The notes beneath the pieces are model-generated. The model saw nothing but the letters and a program-made list of their open reading frames with translations, did not search any database and was not told the DNA's origin. This document shows positions 16,916 through 26,971 of a stretch of DNA of 64,000 nucleotides, piece by piece (position 1 is the first letter of the stretch; each line of letters begins with the position of its first letter). A program made the translations under genes and the position numbers. The stretch lies in assembly GCF_001477655.1 (NCBI RefSeq), contig NZ_CP011266.1:1348001-1412000 (forward strand), read 5' to 3'. Source of the DNA: Methanobrevibacter millerae. Lineage in GTDB: Archaea > Methanobacteriota > Methanobacteria > Methanobacteriales > Methanobacteriaceae.

Positions 16916-18397
16916 TTAATGAATTACTTCTTTAAATTTCTCCCATATCTTTACCATTGCATAGGTATCTAACTTACAATATTCAAGCAAGGCTTTTCTG
17001 ATTTTAGCCTGCTCATCAGGTGTCTTTTCATTTAAGCTTAAAAATGCATTTGATGCCTCATCACCCTTATGAATCAAAGACAATTCAGAATAGTCAAGTT
17101 CCTCATCATCGGGATAAAGTGCAGGTAGGACATATTTGATTGAATATGACCCTTTCATTTCTTTTGTATAGTAATCCCTGTTTTTAAAGGGTATCATCAA
17201 GTCAACCATATTGTCATTGAATCTGTCCATTTCATCTTTCAGCTCAGGATACATTTTTGCAATTTCCCTGTTTCTTGATGCTTCAAAGGCCTTGTTGTAT
17301 ACGATTACACTTCCGTTTTCGGGCATGTCACGAATCATGCTTAAAGCAAAGTTTCTGATTAGGTTCATATCATCGGCTTCAGCGAGAAATTCTTTATGCT
17401 CCAGTGGTCCTCCCTTTTCGTGAATAATATGCAATGAATACTGGAAAGGAATCTGCTGATACGGTTTTGTTCCGACGTATTCCGGAATTGCATACTGACA
17501 TGATTCATAGTCAATAAAATAAAGAGGATATTTAAGAGAATCTAAAACTTCTCCAATAGCTTTCCTGTTGATTTTAGACTCACGGTTATTTAATTCAAAA
17601 TCAATCTGCTCAAGATATTTCGGATTTAGCTTTTCATTTTTTAAATCTTCAAATGAAATTTTGCCGTCATAATACTTTTCAAGCTTTTTGGATTTAAACA
17701 TTCCTGCAATGTCAAAGACATTAGGTTTTGGCAAATCCCTTGTACAGTAGTCCCAGAAAACGCAGTCATATGGCTTAAAGCAGTGCATTCCAATATCTTT
17801 TACAGGTTCGCTGTCATTAGCTTCCATAAACTCATTGAAAAATTCAATATTATTTTTTATTTCCGTCTGCTTTTTTAGAACTTCATGAGTCACATCATCA
17901 ATTTTAAAAAGCTTGTCAAGTTCCAGTTCACTTTCTCTTATGTATTCATTGTTAATATAGACAATTGATACCTTTTTAACGTTCAATCCAAGATTTGACA
18001 GTACAAAGTACTGATATGCTGCATCGTCAATGTAGATATCATCGATTTTTGTAGAGCTTTTAACCTCATAGATTTCCACACCATCAGCATCATTTTTTAA
18101 AATATCAACACTGCAGAAATTGTTTTCAAAACCGAATGACGCTTCGGTAATGACATTAGGCTTATTTTTCAACAATTCTTCAGTTTTATCTATTGAAACT
18201 GTTAAATCAATGTCAAACGGAACATTAACATAATCTCCAAAAAGTCCCTTTGCAAGCTCACCTACCTCACGGCCCTTTTCTAAAACAGCATCATTGCCAT
18301 CTATTGAATAATCAGGCAAGTATTTTTCCAACCATAAAATCTTTTCACACTGCACGCCCTTGCAATAGCGGGACTTTGATAAATGTATTTTACTCAT
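16916..18397 (-). CDS. DUF2779 protein: RecB/Cas4-like nuclease plus DnaQ-like exonuclease
   Basis: A 493-residue protein of the DUF2779 family. The N-terminal half resembles a Cas4/RecB nuclease: an early Cys (SRYCKGVQCEKILWL), VDIL...GVEIYEVKSSTK (the D...ExK site) and a second Cys group CFKPYDCVFWDYC, likely an Fe-S cluster. The C-terminal half (from LYFIDYESCQYAIP through SVIVYNKAFE to LEYCKLDTYAM) has the DEDD pattern of a 3'-5' exonuclease. ATG 18397 has AGGGTTAT upstream. Members often occur alone in archaea and bacteria and near defence genes. It is 107 bases after the PH/SHOCT gene, possibly the tail of that operon. Confidence 0.85.
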   Translation of the reverse strand: MSKIHLSKSRYCKGVQCEKILWLEKYLPDYSIDGNDAVLEKGREVGELAKGLFGDYVNVPFDIDLTVSIDKTEELLKNKPNVITEASFGFENNFCSVDILKNDADGVEIYEVKSSTKIDDIYIDDAAYQYFVLSNLGLNVKKVSIVYINNEYIRESELELDKLFKIDDVTHEVLKKQTEIKNNIEFFNEFMEANDSEPVKDIGMHCFKPYDCVFWDYCTRDLPKPNVFDIAGMFKSKKLEKYYDGKISFEDLKNEKLNPKYLEQIDFELNNRESKINRKAIGEVLDSLKYPLYFIDYESCQYAIPEYVGTKPYQQIPFQYSLHIIHEKGGPLEHKEFLAEADDMNLIRNFALSMIRDMPENGSVIVYNKAFEASRNREIAKMYPELKDEMDRFNDNMVDLMIPFKNRDYYTKEMKGSYSIKYVLPALYPDDEELDYSELSLIHKGDEASNAFLSLNEKTPDEQAKIRKALLEYCKLDTYAMVKIWEKFKEVIH

Positions 18398-18503
18398 AAT
18401 ATAACCCTAAATCCAACTTTTAATAATCATTTAATATAACTGGTTCATTTCCCCTGCAGGAAGCATTATTATGTATATATATTCTAAACACAATAATAAT
18501 TTT

Positions 18504-19250
18504 CTAATCGATTTTTGTTCCGCATTCACTACAAAACAGTGAATTTTCAGCAAGTTCTGCTCCACATTTTTTACAATTTGCGATATCTTCCTCTTTTAAA
18601 AGTTCGTCCTTTAAATAAGAGAATTTTTCATCAGTTATTATTCCTTGTTTATGAAAAGATTCTAATCGCTTTAAGTTACTGATTTTGTATGATTCATCCA
18701 ATTTTTTCAATTGAGAATAATCTATTTCTAAACCCCATCCATCTTCTTCATAAAGTGCTCCACTGATACGTTTGCTTAAAACATCCACACAATAATCCAA
18801 AATATGTTCTGAAATAGTGTATCCACATGTTAATTTTAAAAATATTTTTTTGTCTTTGAGCAATGTTAAAAGACCCATAGATTTTTTGTTTTTATCTTCG
18901 AGTTTTTCAAAAGAAACTATATCCTCATAAGGTATTCTAATATCACTTCCATCCATAGATCCATTTTTAAATACTATTCCTTTATCGACTACCTGAAATA
19001 AAGTAGTTATTATCCTATTTTCTTCATTTTGACTTGTTCCACTAGTTGCAGCCAAACCGATAACACCAAAAGCCAATGTAGCAACACCTTTTTTAGTACC
19101 ACTGCTCCCAGATGTTTTCAATTGTTTTTCAGGAAGTATAACTTCACATTCAACACCTTTAAAAATATCATTTTCTTCTAAAAATTTCTTTATTTGCTGT
19201 TGTTCACGTTCTTCCTCAGATAATCCATCATCTCTATCAAAAATTCCCAT
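18504..19250 (-). CDS. PH-like/SHOCT/zinc-ribbon protein
   Basis: Order of parts: a short acidic N-terminus (MGIFDRDDGLSEEEREQQ), a PH-like domain (about 35-170: VECEVILPEKQLK, KGVATLAFGVIGLA, VVDKGIVFKNG, DIRIPYEDIVSFE), a SHOCT motif (LKRLESFHKQGIITDEKF) and a C-terminal zinc ribbon (CKKCGAEL...CSECGTKID). ATG 19250 with GGTGA is the start; a TTG at 19298 is unlikely. It follows the helicase by 44 bases and looks like the last gene of the four-gene cluster upstream. Three relatives lie at 26972, 27997 and 35157. SHOCT and PH modules often mark membrane- or oligomer-binding regulators; the role here is unknown. Confidence 0.75.
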   Translation of the reverse strand: MGIFDRDDGLSEEEREQQQIKKFLEENDIFKGVECEVILPEKQLKTSGSSGTKKGVATLAFGVIGLAATSGTSQNEENRIITTLFQVVDKGIVFKNGSMDGSDIRIPYEDIVSFEKLEDKNKKSMGLLTLLKDKKIFLKLTCGYTISEHILDYCVDVLSKRISGALYEEDGWGLEIDYSQLKKLDESYKISNLKRLESFHKQGIITDEKFSYLKDELLKEEDIANCKKCGAELAENSLFCSECGTKID

Positions 19251-19294
19251 AATTTCACCATCAAATACTTTACTCCCATATCTATTCACAATAA

Positions 19295-22200
19295 TCAATT
19301 TAAATTTTTATAATAAGGACTTAGATTAATAAACAACTCTTTAATATCCTTTTTATCAATTCCACCAATAATAGAATCTATCAATTCTTCCTGTCTGGCT
19401 TGACCCAAGGTTAACCTATAAAGTGATAATATTTGAATTAATCTATCATATCTAATTTCATCACGGCTAAACGGATATGTAGGCACGATTCTTTCAATCT
19501 TTATAGTATTATCATTTATTCCCCAATAAGGGATTAAATCAGAGCTTCCACCAACTTTTTCCTTTTGACTAGCTTTTTTAAATATTTCCTTCCAAATATT
19601 CTTTTTAAAATCAGACTTATACCTCTTTGCCAGATTCTGTCTAATTGCCAAACATTCAAATCTATTAATTCTTCCCTCACGCTGCTCCAAATCAATTGGG
19701 TTTGACGGAAGGTTCCAATGGACAATTCGCCTACAATAATTATGAAAGTCCAGACCTTCTTGGCCTATTGATGTGGAAGCCAAAACAAATGGCCTGAATG
19801 GCATGTTAAATGCATCACGAATGGATTTTTTACGGTGGGTATCCTTTTCATCACTTTTTCCTTTAGTAAATGATACTGCAAAATGTGTTCTTAAATAAAC
19901 ATTTTCATACTCTTTATTGCACATACGCTTTTTAAAATTTTCCAAAGTATCAACATCATATGAGGCAGTCCGGAATTCAAATGAATTAATGAATTTCCTA
20001 TTAATTATTAAAAGTCTGTCTTCATTATTCTTATCCAACCCATTTGATAATAAATGAACATATTCATCAAATACTGCTTGAAGATTACCCTGTTTTGAGT
20101 ATTTCAATACGTTTTTCCAGTACGCATCATCTGAATTTTCACCGAAATTCAAATCTATTACTGCAATTGATTCAGGCAAATTCATACGGTCAATAAACTT
20201 TCTTCCAATTTGTGTTGTAGTGTATAAAAAATTATTAATTATCAAATTATAAGGCAATTCCTTTTCATATGCCCTGTATGCACATATTGCAGGAGAAGCC
20301 ATAGCCATATCACATAACACATTTTCCAAATCATCAGGTTTTTTACCCAATTTTCCTCCAAAACCATTATACTGTTTTTTAAGTTCCTCATAATGTGTTA
20401 AAAATCCTTTTCTAAAATAATAACCAGATTCAACCAAATCATCCGATTGCTTTATCCATAAATCAACATGGGATGGTGAATCCAAAAGCATTGGAGCTAA
20501 ATAATACCATCTGAAATCATCAAAAAGAGTGTTTTCCCATTCAATTTTTTTCAAACCATCCTGAATTTTAGTTTTAACCTCATCTTCAATTTGTTTTAAG
20601 CTCAAACCCCTATTCAAACAATCCAAAGGATCATACACATCAGCTAAAAACTTTGATGGATATAAAAGTGAAAATAATGTCATTTGCGTTGCTTTATTAT
20701 CTTTTAGAGAAAATGTCATTCTAGGGCTTGGATATCTACTTTGTGAAAAATAATTAATTTTACGACTTAATTGACCTATTGTTTCACGTTCAATTTCATA
20801 GGATACCAATGAAGAAATCATTCTTGGAACCATTTCCCATGATGAAAATATCAATGTTTTAGAAAAATCTTCTGTACCTTCAAATGCGCCTGTCAATTCA
20901 TAATATGGTAAAGATGGAGGCACCCAAAGCAAGTTAGCTGCATTATTTTTTAAAACATGACACATTAAATTTTCTAAACGAGCATTATTTGATGAAATTA
21001 TTTTATATTCATTTATATCATCTTTATTTAGCCATAATGTATCCTTTTGAATCATATCAAACTCATGGTGGTCATTAAAGTATCTCTCAATTTTCGTTTT
21101 TAACTGATAATGTTTCATGAAAGACATCAAATATGGGGATGATTTAACATAATCAATCGGCACATTAGCATTTATTCCCATTTCATCCAGCAATTTTTGC
21201 ATATCCATATAGGATACAATATCCTCTTCAATTACTTTCAGCTGATTTTCAACATCACTGCTGTCAATGATATCATCCATTTTGTCTTCAGTTATTCTTT
21301 CAGTTCTGCAGATATTTTTAAACATTGCATCTTCAGCTTTATTTTTTGCAATGATAAATGAAGTTTTATCCTTGTTGATTTCTTTTAGTTTAATTGAATA
21401 GTCATTCCATATTTCTCTAAATTCCTGCTTTTTTTCATCAGTGTTGTTTAAAAAGTCAATAACATCAAAAAATTCCTTATAGTGTGTATCCAATTGTTCT
21501 TCATCAATTTCATCCAATGTTGAATACATTTTATAAGGAGTTGCTGAAAGCATTAATATCCTTAAATCATCAGAATTGAAGAATTTTTTGGTTAATCTAT
21601 CCATATCTGAGTTTTCTTCACTATCCAATAAATATTTGAATCTTTGAAATTCATCCATGATGATTAAATCCGGATCCAGTTTATCCAGTGAAATATCTGC
21701 AAATAATAATCTCAATTTGACAATATATGGTTTTACTTCTTTTTTATCAAACTTCGTTTTTCTTATAATTTGACCGAAAGGTTCCGATAACTCATTTTCT
21801 TTAAGTTTTTCAGTGATTTTAGAAATCATGTATTTTATATATTTTCCATTGGATTTCTGGTCACATTCAATTACCTGCTTTTCAAACCAATCACGAGGAC
21901 CATCCCACCATTTGACACCAAATCGTAATATTTTTTCTAAATTTCGCATATATTCTTTAAATTCAGGAACTCTTTTTAATATTGCATACATCAGCGCCCT
22001 TTCATCAACTGTTCCCTGTGAATTACTTACCTTGAAGGATGTTTCGGGAGTTAATGGAATTAATTGAATGTATTTATTTAAAACATTCTCATCATTTTCT
22101 TCATTGAAAATATTTAAATGCTGCATTGATAATCTGGATGTATTTGTACTTTCAGCCTTGATTTCATTGACAATTCTTAATTTGTCAAGATTTTGCTCTG

Positions 22201-22459
22201 CTATTGTTGAATTAGAACAAATATATACAATTTTAACCAAATCATCATTCTCATCTTTTCTTAACTTGGCAAATTTTGCTATTGTTCCTCTTGCAACTAG
22301 TGTCTTTCCAAGTCCAACTTCATCGGAAACCAAGATACGATTTTGACCGCAACGATAAAGATAATCGATTCTCTCAACAGTAGCTCTTTGAAAATCCTTT
22401 AGTTCATCCATTACTGTTTTTTCAATTTCATCCAGTCGATTAACAATTTTACTCATCAT
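19295..22459 (-). CDS. SNF2/DEAD-type helicase of a PLD-DUF6361 cluster
   Basis: A 1054-residue SF2 helicase. Seen: LKDFQRATVERIDYL (Q-like), VSDEVGLGKTLVARG (Walker A), LIIMDEFQRFK (DExx box), LMLSATPYKMYS (III), then after a long central insertion the second RecA domain with VLASTSIGQEGLDFHNYC (V) and DLEQREGRINR (VI). The pattern is nearest to the SNF2/RapA-like helicases of defence islands. ATG 22459 follows GGGTGAT and overlaps the PLD gene by 11 bases, so the two proteins are made together. It probably translocates on foreign DNA or RNA for the nuclease partner. Complete. DISARM also pairs a large helicase with a PLD protein, but its DUF1998 and methylase genes are not next to this one. 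Confidence 0.88.
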   Translation of the reverse strand: MMSKIVNRLDEIEKTVMDELKDFQRATVERIDYLYRCGQNRILVSDEVGLGKTLVARGTIAKFAKLRKDENDDLVKIVYICSNSTIAEQNLDKLRIVNEIKAESTNTSRLSMQHLNIFNEENDENVLNKYIQLIPLTPETSFKVSNSQGTVDERALMYAILKRVPEFKEYMRNLEKILRFGVKWWDGPRDWFEKQVIECDQKSNGKYIKYMISKITEKLKENELSEPFGQIIRKTKFDKKEVKPYIVKLRLLFADISLDKLDPDLIIMDEFQRFKYLLDSEENSDMDRLTKKFFNSDDLRILMLSATPYKMYSTLDEIDEEQLDTHYKEFFDVIDFLNNTDEKKQEFREIWNDYSIKLKEINKDKTSFIIAKNKAEDAMFKNICRTERITEDKMDDIIDSSDVENQLKVIEEDIVSYMDMQKLLDEMGINANVPIDYVKSSPYLMSFMKHYQLKTKIERYFNDHHEFDMIQKDTLWLNKDDINEYKIISSNNARLENLMCHVLKNNAANLLWVPPSLPYYELTGAFEGTEDFSKTLIFSSWEMVPRMISSLVSYEIERETIGQLSRKINYFSQSRYPSPRMTFSLKDNKATQMTLFSLLYPSKFLADVYDPLDCLNRGLSLKQIEDEVKTKIQDGLKKIEWENTLFDDFRWYYLAPMLLDSPSHVDLWIKQSDDLVESGYYFRKGFLTHYEELKKQYNGFGGKLGKKPDDLENVLCDMAMASPAICAYRAYEKELPYNLIINNFLYTTTQIGRKFIDRMNLPESIAVIDLNFGENSDDAYWKNVLKYSKQGNLQAVFDEYVHLLSNGLDKNNEDRLLIINRKFINSFEFRTASYDVDTLENFKKRMCNKEYENVYLRTHFAVSFTKGKSDEKDTHRKKSIRDAFNMPFRPFVLASTSIGQEGLDFHNYCRRIVHWNLPSNPIDLEQREGRINRFECLAIRQNLAKRYKSDFKKNIWKEIFKKASQKEKVGGSSDLIPYWGINDNTIKIERIVPTYPFSRDEIRYDRLIQILSLYRLTLGQARQEELIDSIIGGIDKKDIKELFINLSPYYKNLN

Positions 22460-24215
22460 TAATCACCCGCTTAAATGTATCATGCAATTCCTCAAATCCT
22501 TCAGGAATGACATTATCTTTAGATAATGTTTTAATTAAAAACTCCAATTCAGAGAATTTTTCAGGCTCATACATTGCTGCTTTTAACATCTTCTCATACA
22601 ATTCAGGCAATTCTACGGTAAAGTTAGTATCAGATTTATCTGAACTGTAATCACCATCTTCAATGGAGCTTAAAATATATTCATCACCAAGTAAAAAGGC
22701 AACATACCTGATGAATGCGGTCTTATCATTTATTATGTTTGAAACAACATCATTTTGTCTATCTTCCGGCAGATTATCAACAGGGATTTTAATAATTCTC
22801 CTTATAGAATCATCATCTTTTGTTATGGTAATGATAAAAAATTCAGACAATTGAACTTTATCCAAATCTTTAAAAATGATTTTTCGAGAAAACTTAACCT
22901 TTTTATTTGACAGTAACGGCTGTATTTCAATATCATAGTCATCATAATCTTTATCGAATTCAACTTCCAAATCAAAAGAATCATTTCGTGAAATAACATT
23001 AGCACTTGAATTTAATCTGACTATTTGCTTAACGATTAAATTAAGGTCATTGCCATCATTTTCAGGCTCTGATTTGATGGTGTCCATATTAACCATTTGA
23101 AAAGGATTATCCTTACCATCATTGAAAATGTTTTTCAATACTTTATTAATGTTAAACCTGCGTTTTTTGGCCCAAAGTTTAATCATGAACTCAACATTGC
23201 CAAATAATGCATTGTGAGATGCATTTAGTGATCCCAAATATAAATCAACATAATTTCTTTTTTCAACAATATACATCTTGGCATGAATGTCCTGCTTTTG
23301 AGAATATTCCTCGGAAAGTAATGATTCCCCATCAACAACATCATCCTTTAGTGCGTAAAACTCAAAATTATCCAATTTTTTATCTTTAAGAGGACTGAGT
23401 GAATTCAGTCTTGTGATAAGAATAGCTTTGGAATTTGGTTTTTTACGATTATTGAAATCAATTATGACATCCTTAGACAAAAACGGAGACATTATTAAAA
23501 GATTTTCAAGAGAATTGCTATAGAACAGCTGATGATTTTGAATGGAATATTCAGCACCAACACCGTTTAAAATAAAATCAAAACCCTCAAACACATTTGA
23601 ATCCAATTTGAATTCAACATTTTCCAATTCATTCATTATTTCTCTTATCTTATCCGTTTTATCACCATCAGTAGAAAAACCAGATAAAAATTCAAGGAAT
23701 TTTATTAATGGATTGTTTTTGTCTGTTTTGGAATCTGTAATGCTACCATCCATAGAAAAGCTTAAATCCCAATTTCTATCAAATGTCAGATTCCTGCTTA
23801 AAACAGCAAATCTGTATAATATCTCTTTTTTATCATTAATATAACGCAATACCCATACTTTAGGATGAAATGATGCATATCTGGAATATTCAACATTATT
23901 ACTGTTTGTAACCTGAAATACCATATCTTCAAGAAGAATATATAATGTAGTTGTTTTGTTTGGAAGTTTTATCTGTCCGCTTTCACAGAAAAGTGCAATT
24001 TTATCTCCCGTGCTTCTTAAAGCTTCAAGCAAAAATATAGGATTTTTGTTTAACTCTGTATCATTTTCAGCTGATAAACCTAATGATATGGATGCCCCTA
24101 CCAATGCATCCAAATCCAGCGAGTAAGTTGCACCAATTGCAAAATCCAATTGATAATTTTGTGGAGGAGACAAAATACTTCCATAATCTAGACGGTCTTT
24201 TTTAGGATTTAACAT
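22449..24215 (-). CDS. Phospholipase D-like nuclease
   Basis: A 588-residue protein with two HxK half-sites: FHPKVWVLRY followed by LSRNLTFDRNWD (about 125-155), and QDIHAKMYIVEK followed by LYLGSLNASHNALFGN (about 308-340). The pair forms the active site of PLD-superfamily nucleases. The C-terminal ~250 residues have no motif I know. ATG 24215 follows GGTGATTAG, and the stop of the DUF6361 gene abuts it; its own end overlaps the helicase. Very likely the nuclease subunit of a complex with that helicase. Confidence 0.85.
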   Translation of the reverse strand: MLNPKKDRLDYGSILSPPQNYQLDFAIGATYSLDLDALVGASISLGLSAENDTELNKNPIFLLEALRSTGDKIALFCESGQIKLPNKTTTLYILLEDMVFQVTNSNNVEYSRYASFHPKVWVLRYINDKKEILYRFAVLSRNLTFDRNWDLSFSMDGSITDSKTDKNNPLIKFLEFLSGFSTDGDKTDKIREIMNELENVEFKLDSNVFEGFDFILNGVGAEYSIQNHQLFYSNSLENLLIMSPFLSKDVIIDFNNRKKPNSKAILITRLNSLSPLKDKKLDNFEFYALKDDVVDGESLLSEEYSQKQDIHAKMYIVEKRNYVDLYLGSLNASHNALFGNVEFMIKLWAKKRRFNINKVLKNIFNDGKDNPFQMVNMDTIKSEPENDGNDLNLIVKQIVRLNSSANVISRNDSFDLEVEFDKDYDDYDIEIQPLLSNKKVKFSRKIIFKDLDKVQLSEFFIITITKDDDSIRRIIKIPVDNLPEDRQNDVVSNIINDKTAFIRYVAFLLGDEYILSSIEDGDYSSDKSDTNFTVELPELYEKMLKAAMYEPEKFSELEFLIKTLSKDNVIPEGFEELHDTFKRVINDE

Positions 24216-25397
24216 CTAATCACCATGCTCCTCACTTTGATAAATATCTGCAATAATATCTTTTGCAATTGAAAATCTGTAATCCAATCTTTTGCCGGCA
24301 AACCATTCATTTGTATCATATTCACCGGGATGTGCAGTTTTAGATCTGTTGACACCTTTCAAAAAGATTTCACGATTTTGAATAATATTTTTCAATTCTT
24401 CAAAATCTTCATTTTTCATAGCTTCACAGGAATTTTTTAAAAAGATTCTAAGATAAGGATTGAAAACGCCTAAAGAAGTCATAATACCATCAATATCAAT
24501 ATTTGAAATTTCATACAAATTCAAATTATCGAATTCCCTAATAGCTTCCTCATTTTTATTTTCAGACACAATCAGATTATAAACTACCCTTAAAGCAAAA
24601 CAAAACTCGCTAAATGAATTAGCATTATTGTAATTATTTTTAATTTCATCAGGAAACATGTAGATAATCGCTTGCAAATCGCTGAAAGAGGAAATATCCA
24701 AAAATTCATGAATATCATATTTCAAAACATAAGCCATTAGTGAATCAGGACAAGTTTCTATAATTTGATTTTTTAAAAATTGTCCTTCTTCAAAGGTCAA
24801 GTTTATATCCAAATCGTCAATCCAATCTCTCTTATATGAAGGAATATTGAATAAATGTATTTTTTGAACATCTCCAGCATTTTTATCATCATGCGCTTCA
24901 TCGCTGCTATTTCCTAATTTAACAGCACCTAATGTGTTTTGCTTTTGAATAGCAATGAACTTGATATACTGGTCAATTGACATTTTTCCTTTAAAAAAGC
25001 CATATTTTCTAAGACCCACCCAATAGATGCTGGCAGGAGTTCGAGATACCCAAGAGCCACCATGAATAGATCGACTTCCAATAACACCCACCTCATCAGG
25101 ATTATTTTCAAGAAATATATGGGCACATTCTTTTTCTGTTTTGTCAAATGTTTTCTTTAATTTAAAAAAGTCATACTGATTGTTAAATTCCAAATCTCTT
25201 AATGCATAAGGAACAATGAAAAAGTATTTGGCTCTAGTTTGGATTGTAGAAGTCCCTGGAAAAAACAAATCTGAATAAGCATCACGAATCTGTGAAATTC
25301 CCAGCTCATCAAGAACTCCTTTTTCCCCCAATAAATCTAAAACAGAAAGTATTTTACTTCTTTCATCTTTTGAAAAGTCAATCCATCCTATTTCCAT
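24216..25397 (-). CDS. DUF6361-family protein
   Basis: A 393-residue protein beginning MEIGWIDFSKDERSKIL, then GISQIRDAYSDLFFPGTSTI and TRAKYFFIVPYALRDLE, which I recognise as the DUF6361 pattern. Also seen: a strongly conserved-looking IGSRSIHGGSWVSRTPASIYWVGL and a C-terminal basic stretch. No known enzyme motif. It abuts the PLD gene and starts 28 bases after the EEP gene. In defence-island genes of this kind it may be the sensor or specificity part; that is inference from position only. Confidence 0.75.
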   Translation of the reverse strand: MEIGWIDFSKDERSKILSVLDLLGEKGVLDELGISQIRDAYSDLFFPGTSTIQTRAKYFFIVPYALRDLEFNNQYDFFKLKKTFDKTEKECAHIFLENNPDEVGVIGSRSIHGGSWVSRTPASIYWVGLRKYGFFKGKMSIDQYIKFIAIQKQNTLGAVKLGNSSDEAHDDKNAGDVQKIHLFNIPSYKRDWIDDLDINLTFEEGQFLKNQIIETCPDSLMAYVLKYDIHEFLDISSFSDLQAIIYMFPDEIKNNYNNANSFSEFCFALRVVYNLIVSENKNEEAIREFDNLNLYEISNIDIDGIMTSLGVFNPYLRIFLKNSCEAMKNEDFEELKNIIQNREIFLKGVNRSKTAHPGEYDTNEWFAGKRLDYRFSIAKDIIADIYQSEEHGD

Positions 25398-25425
25398 AAT
25401 ATCCCAAATATTAATATATAATTTA

Positions 25426-26715
25426 TTATTTATTTTTAAAATATCTTTTACCCAATAGCCATAAATATCTATCTAACTCTTTCAGTGAATATTGTTCTAA
25501 TGAATAGTAATGAGCAAATTGATGTAAGATATCATTAAATTTAACATAATCCTTTAAATCATTATTAGAAAATTTAGCGAATTTATCTTTTTTTCTAAAA
25601 TACCTCAATATCTTATCAACATAACTGTCATATATAGGAAATCTATCGGGATTGTGATGTGAACAATATTTTGTAGCAAATGAATAAAATCTCCTATTTA
25701 ACTCCTTAACATCAGCAATATCATTTACTAATGTTAAATCACCCTCATCAAGTCTTTTATCAATATCCAATTGATAAATATGTTTACCAACTGTAAAAAT
25801 AGAAAATATCTGAGTACTATAAAAATCATTTAAAGTACTTGATTTAATTAAAATATCTTCTATTAATTTATTCTCAGGTATCAAATCGAAAAACAACTTA
25901 TCAAGACTATTTTCCTGATTAACATAATTTTCTAAAGAATACCATTCACCAATATACTTCTCAACTTCTTCAACAGTTGGTGTTGGTATAACAAAATCTT
26001 CGTTTTTGACAGTATTATAACTCGTATCAAAAACTATAGGAATATGATCGCTTAATTTTATCCATTTTTCCCCATCACCAATTTGCAAATCATCAATCCT
26101 GCCTTTTTTGGCAAATACATGATCCAAATGGAATGGCTTGTCCAAATGTCTGTACATGAAAAATGTAGGCTGACTTTCTTCGCCTTGCGTTTCATTATTT
26201 AGATAGTGATATGTGTCTGTAAGACCATATTCAGATAGCTTTTCAATTACTTCATTAACATTTTTAGCGTGAGCTCCCTTTAAACGCACATCACAGTTAA
26301 AGTCACCACAAATTATCATGTCTTCATTAAAGAATCCGGAATCTTTATGATTATCATAATATTTAGTAATTTCCTTTGGATAATAAACTGTTTTAGTGCC
26401 CCCCATATCCGGATTGGTCCAGACTCCCAAAAGATTAAATTCATCATTTACCCTAACAGGTATGAAATATCTAAGTCCATTATCATCCAAATCAGCCAGT
26501 TCCAGTTTCACATCATCACGAGCAAATATTCCAAGGCCATAATACTGGTTTTCACCAACCCAATAGCAATTGGAAGCAAAATCTTTATATTCTTCTGAAT
26601 CAATTATTGATGGATTTTCACATTCCTGAATCACATAGATGTCTGCATTCTCTTCAAGAATTGCTGGAAACTTTTCGCTGAATTTACCGTTGCAGTTCCA
26701 AGATATTATTTTCAT
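25426..26715 (-). CDS. Endonuclease/exonuclease/phosphatase-family protein with C-terminal helical domain
   Basis: Residues 1-235 are an EEP (DNase I/ExoIII-like) metal-dependent phosphodiesterase: ISWNCNGKF, DIYVIQECENP (catalytic E), MIICGDFNCDV (D-x-N), HLDHVFAKKG and LSDHIPIVF (final D-H). The remaining ~195 residues are helical with SHHNPDRFPIYDSYVDK and no catalytic motif I know. ATG 26715 has GAGGTG upstream. It is the first gene of the EEP-DUF6361-PLD-helicase run (28-base gap), so a role in that system is likely; a stand-alone DNA-repair role is the alternative. Confidence 0.85.
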   Translation of the reverse strand: MKIISWNCNGKFSEKFPAILEENADIYVIQECENPSIIDSEEYKDFASNCYWVGENQYYGLGIFARDDVKLELADLDDNGLRYFIPVRVNDEFNLLGVWTNPDMGGTKTVYYPKEITKYYDNHKDSGFFNEDMIICGDFNCDVRLKGAHAKNVNEVIEKLSEYGLTDTYHYLNNETQGEESQPTFFMYRHLDKPFHLDHVFAKKGRIDDLQIGDGEKWIKLSDHIPIVFDTSYNTVKNEDFVIPTPTVEEVEKYIGEWYSLENYVNQENSLDKLFFDLIPENKLIEDILIKSSTLNDFYSTQIFSIFTVGKHIYQLDIDKRLDEGDLTLVNDIADVKELNRRFYSFATKYCSHHNPDRFPIYDSYVDKILRYFRKKDKFAKFSNNDLKDYVKFNDILHQFAHYYSLEQYSLKELDRYLWLLGKRYFKNK

Positions 26716-26971
26716 AAAGAAAACACCTCACACAAATAGATTATTAATAATTTATGTTAATTGATAACTTATATTTTTACAAACCCATACAGTTTAAATT
26801 ATTTTTTTCAGTTACATTCCATTAAACAATGATTGTGATAATAAAAATATTTAAAAATGAATTCTTACATAATCACTTTTAATTGAGATTATTATTATAC
26901 GAGTTCAAAATACTTTAATAAATTAATAAAGCCATGGAAAATTTTTTAAAAATATATGAGGAGGATTTAAT

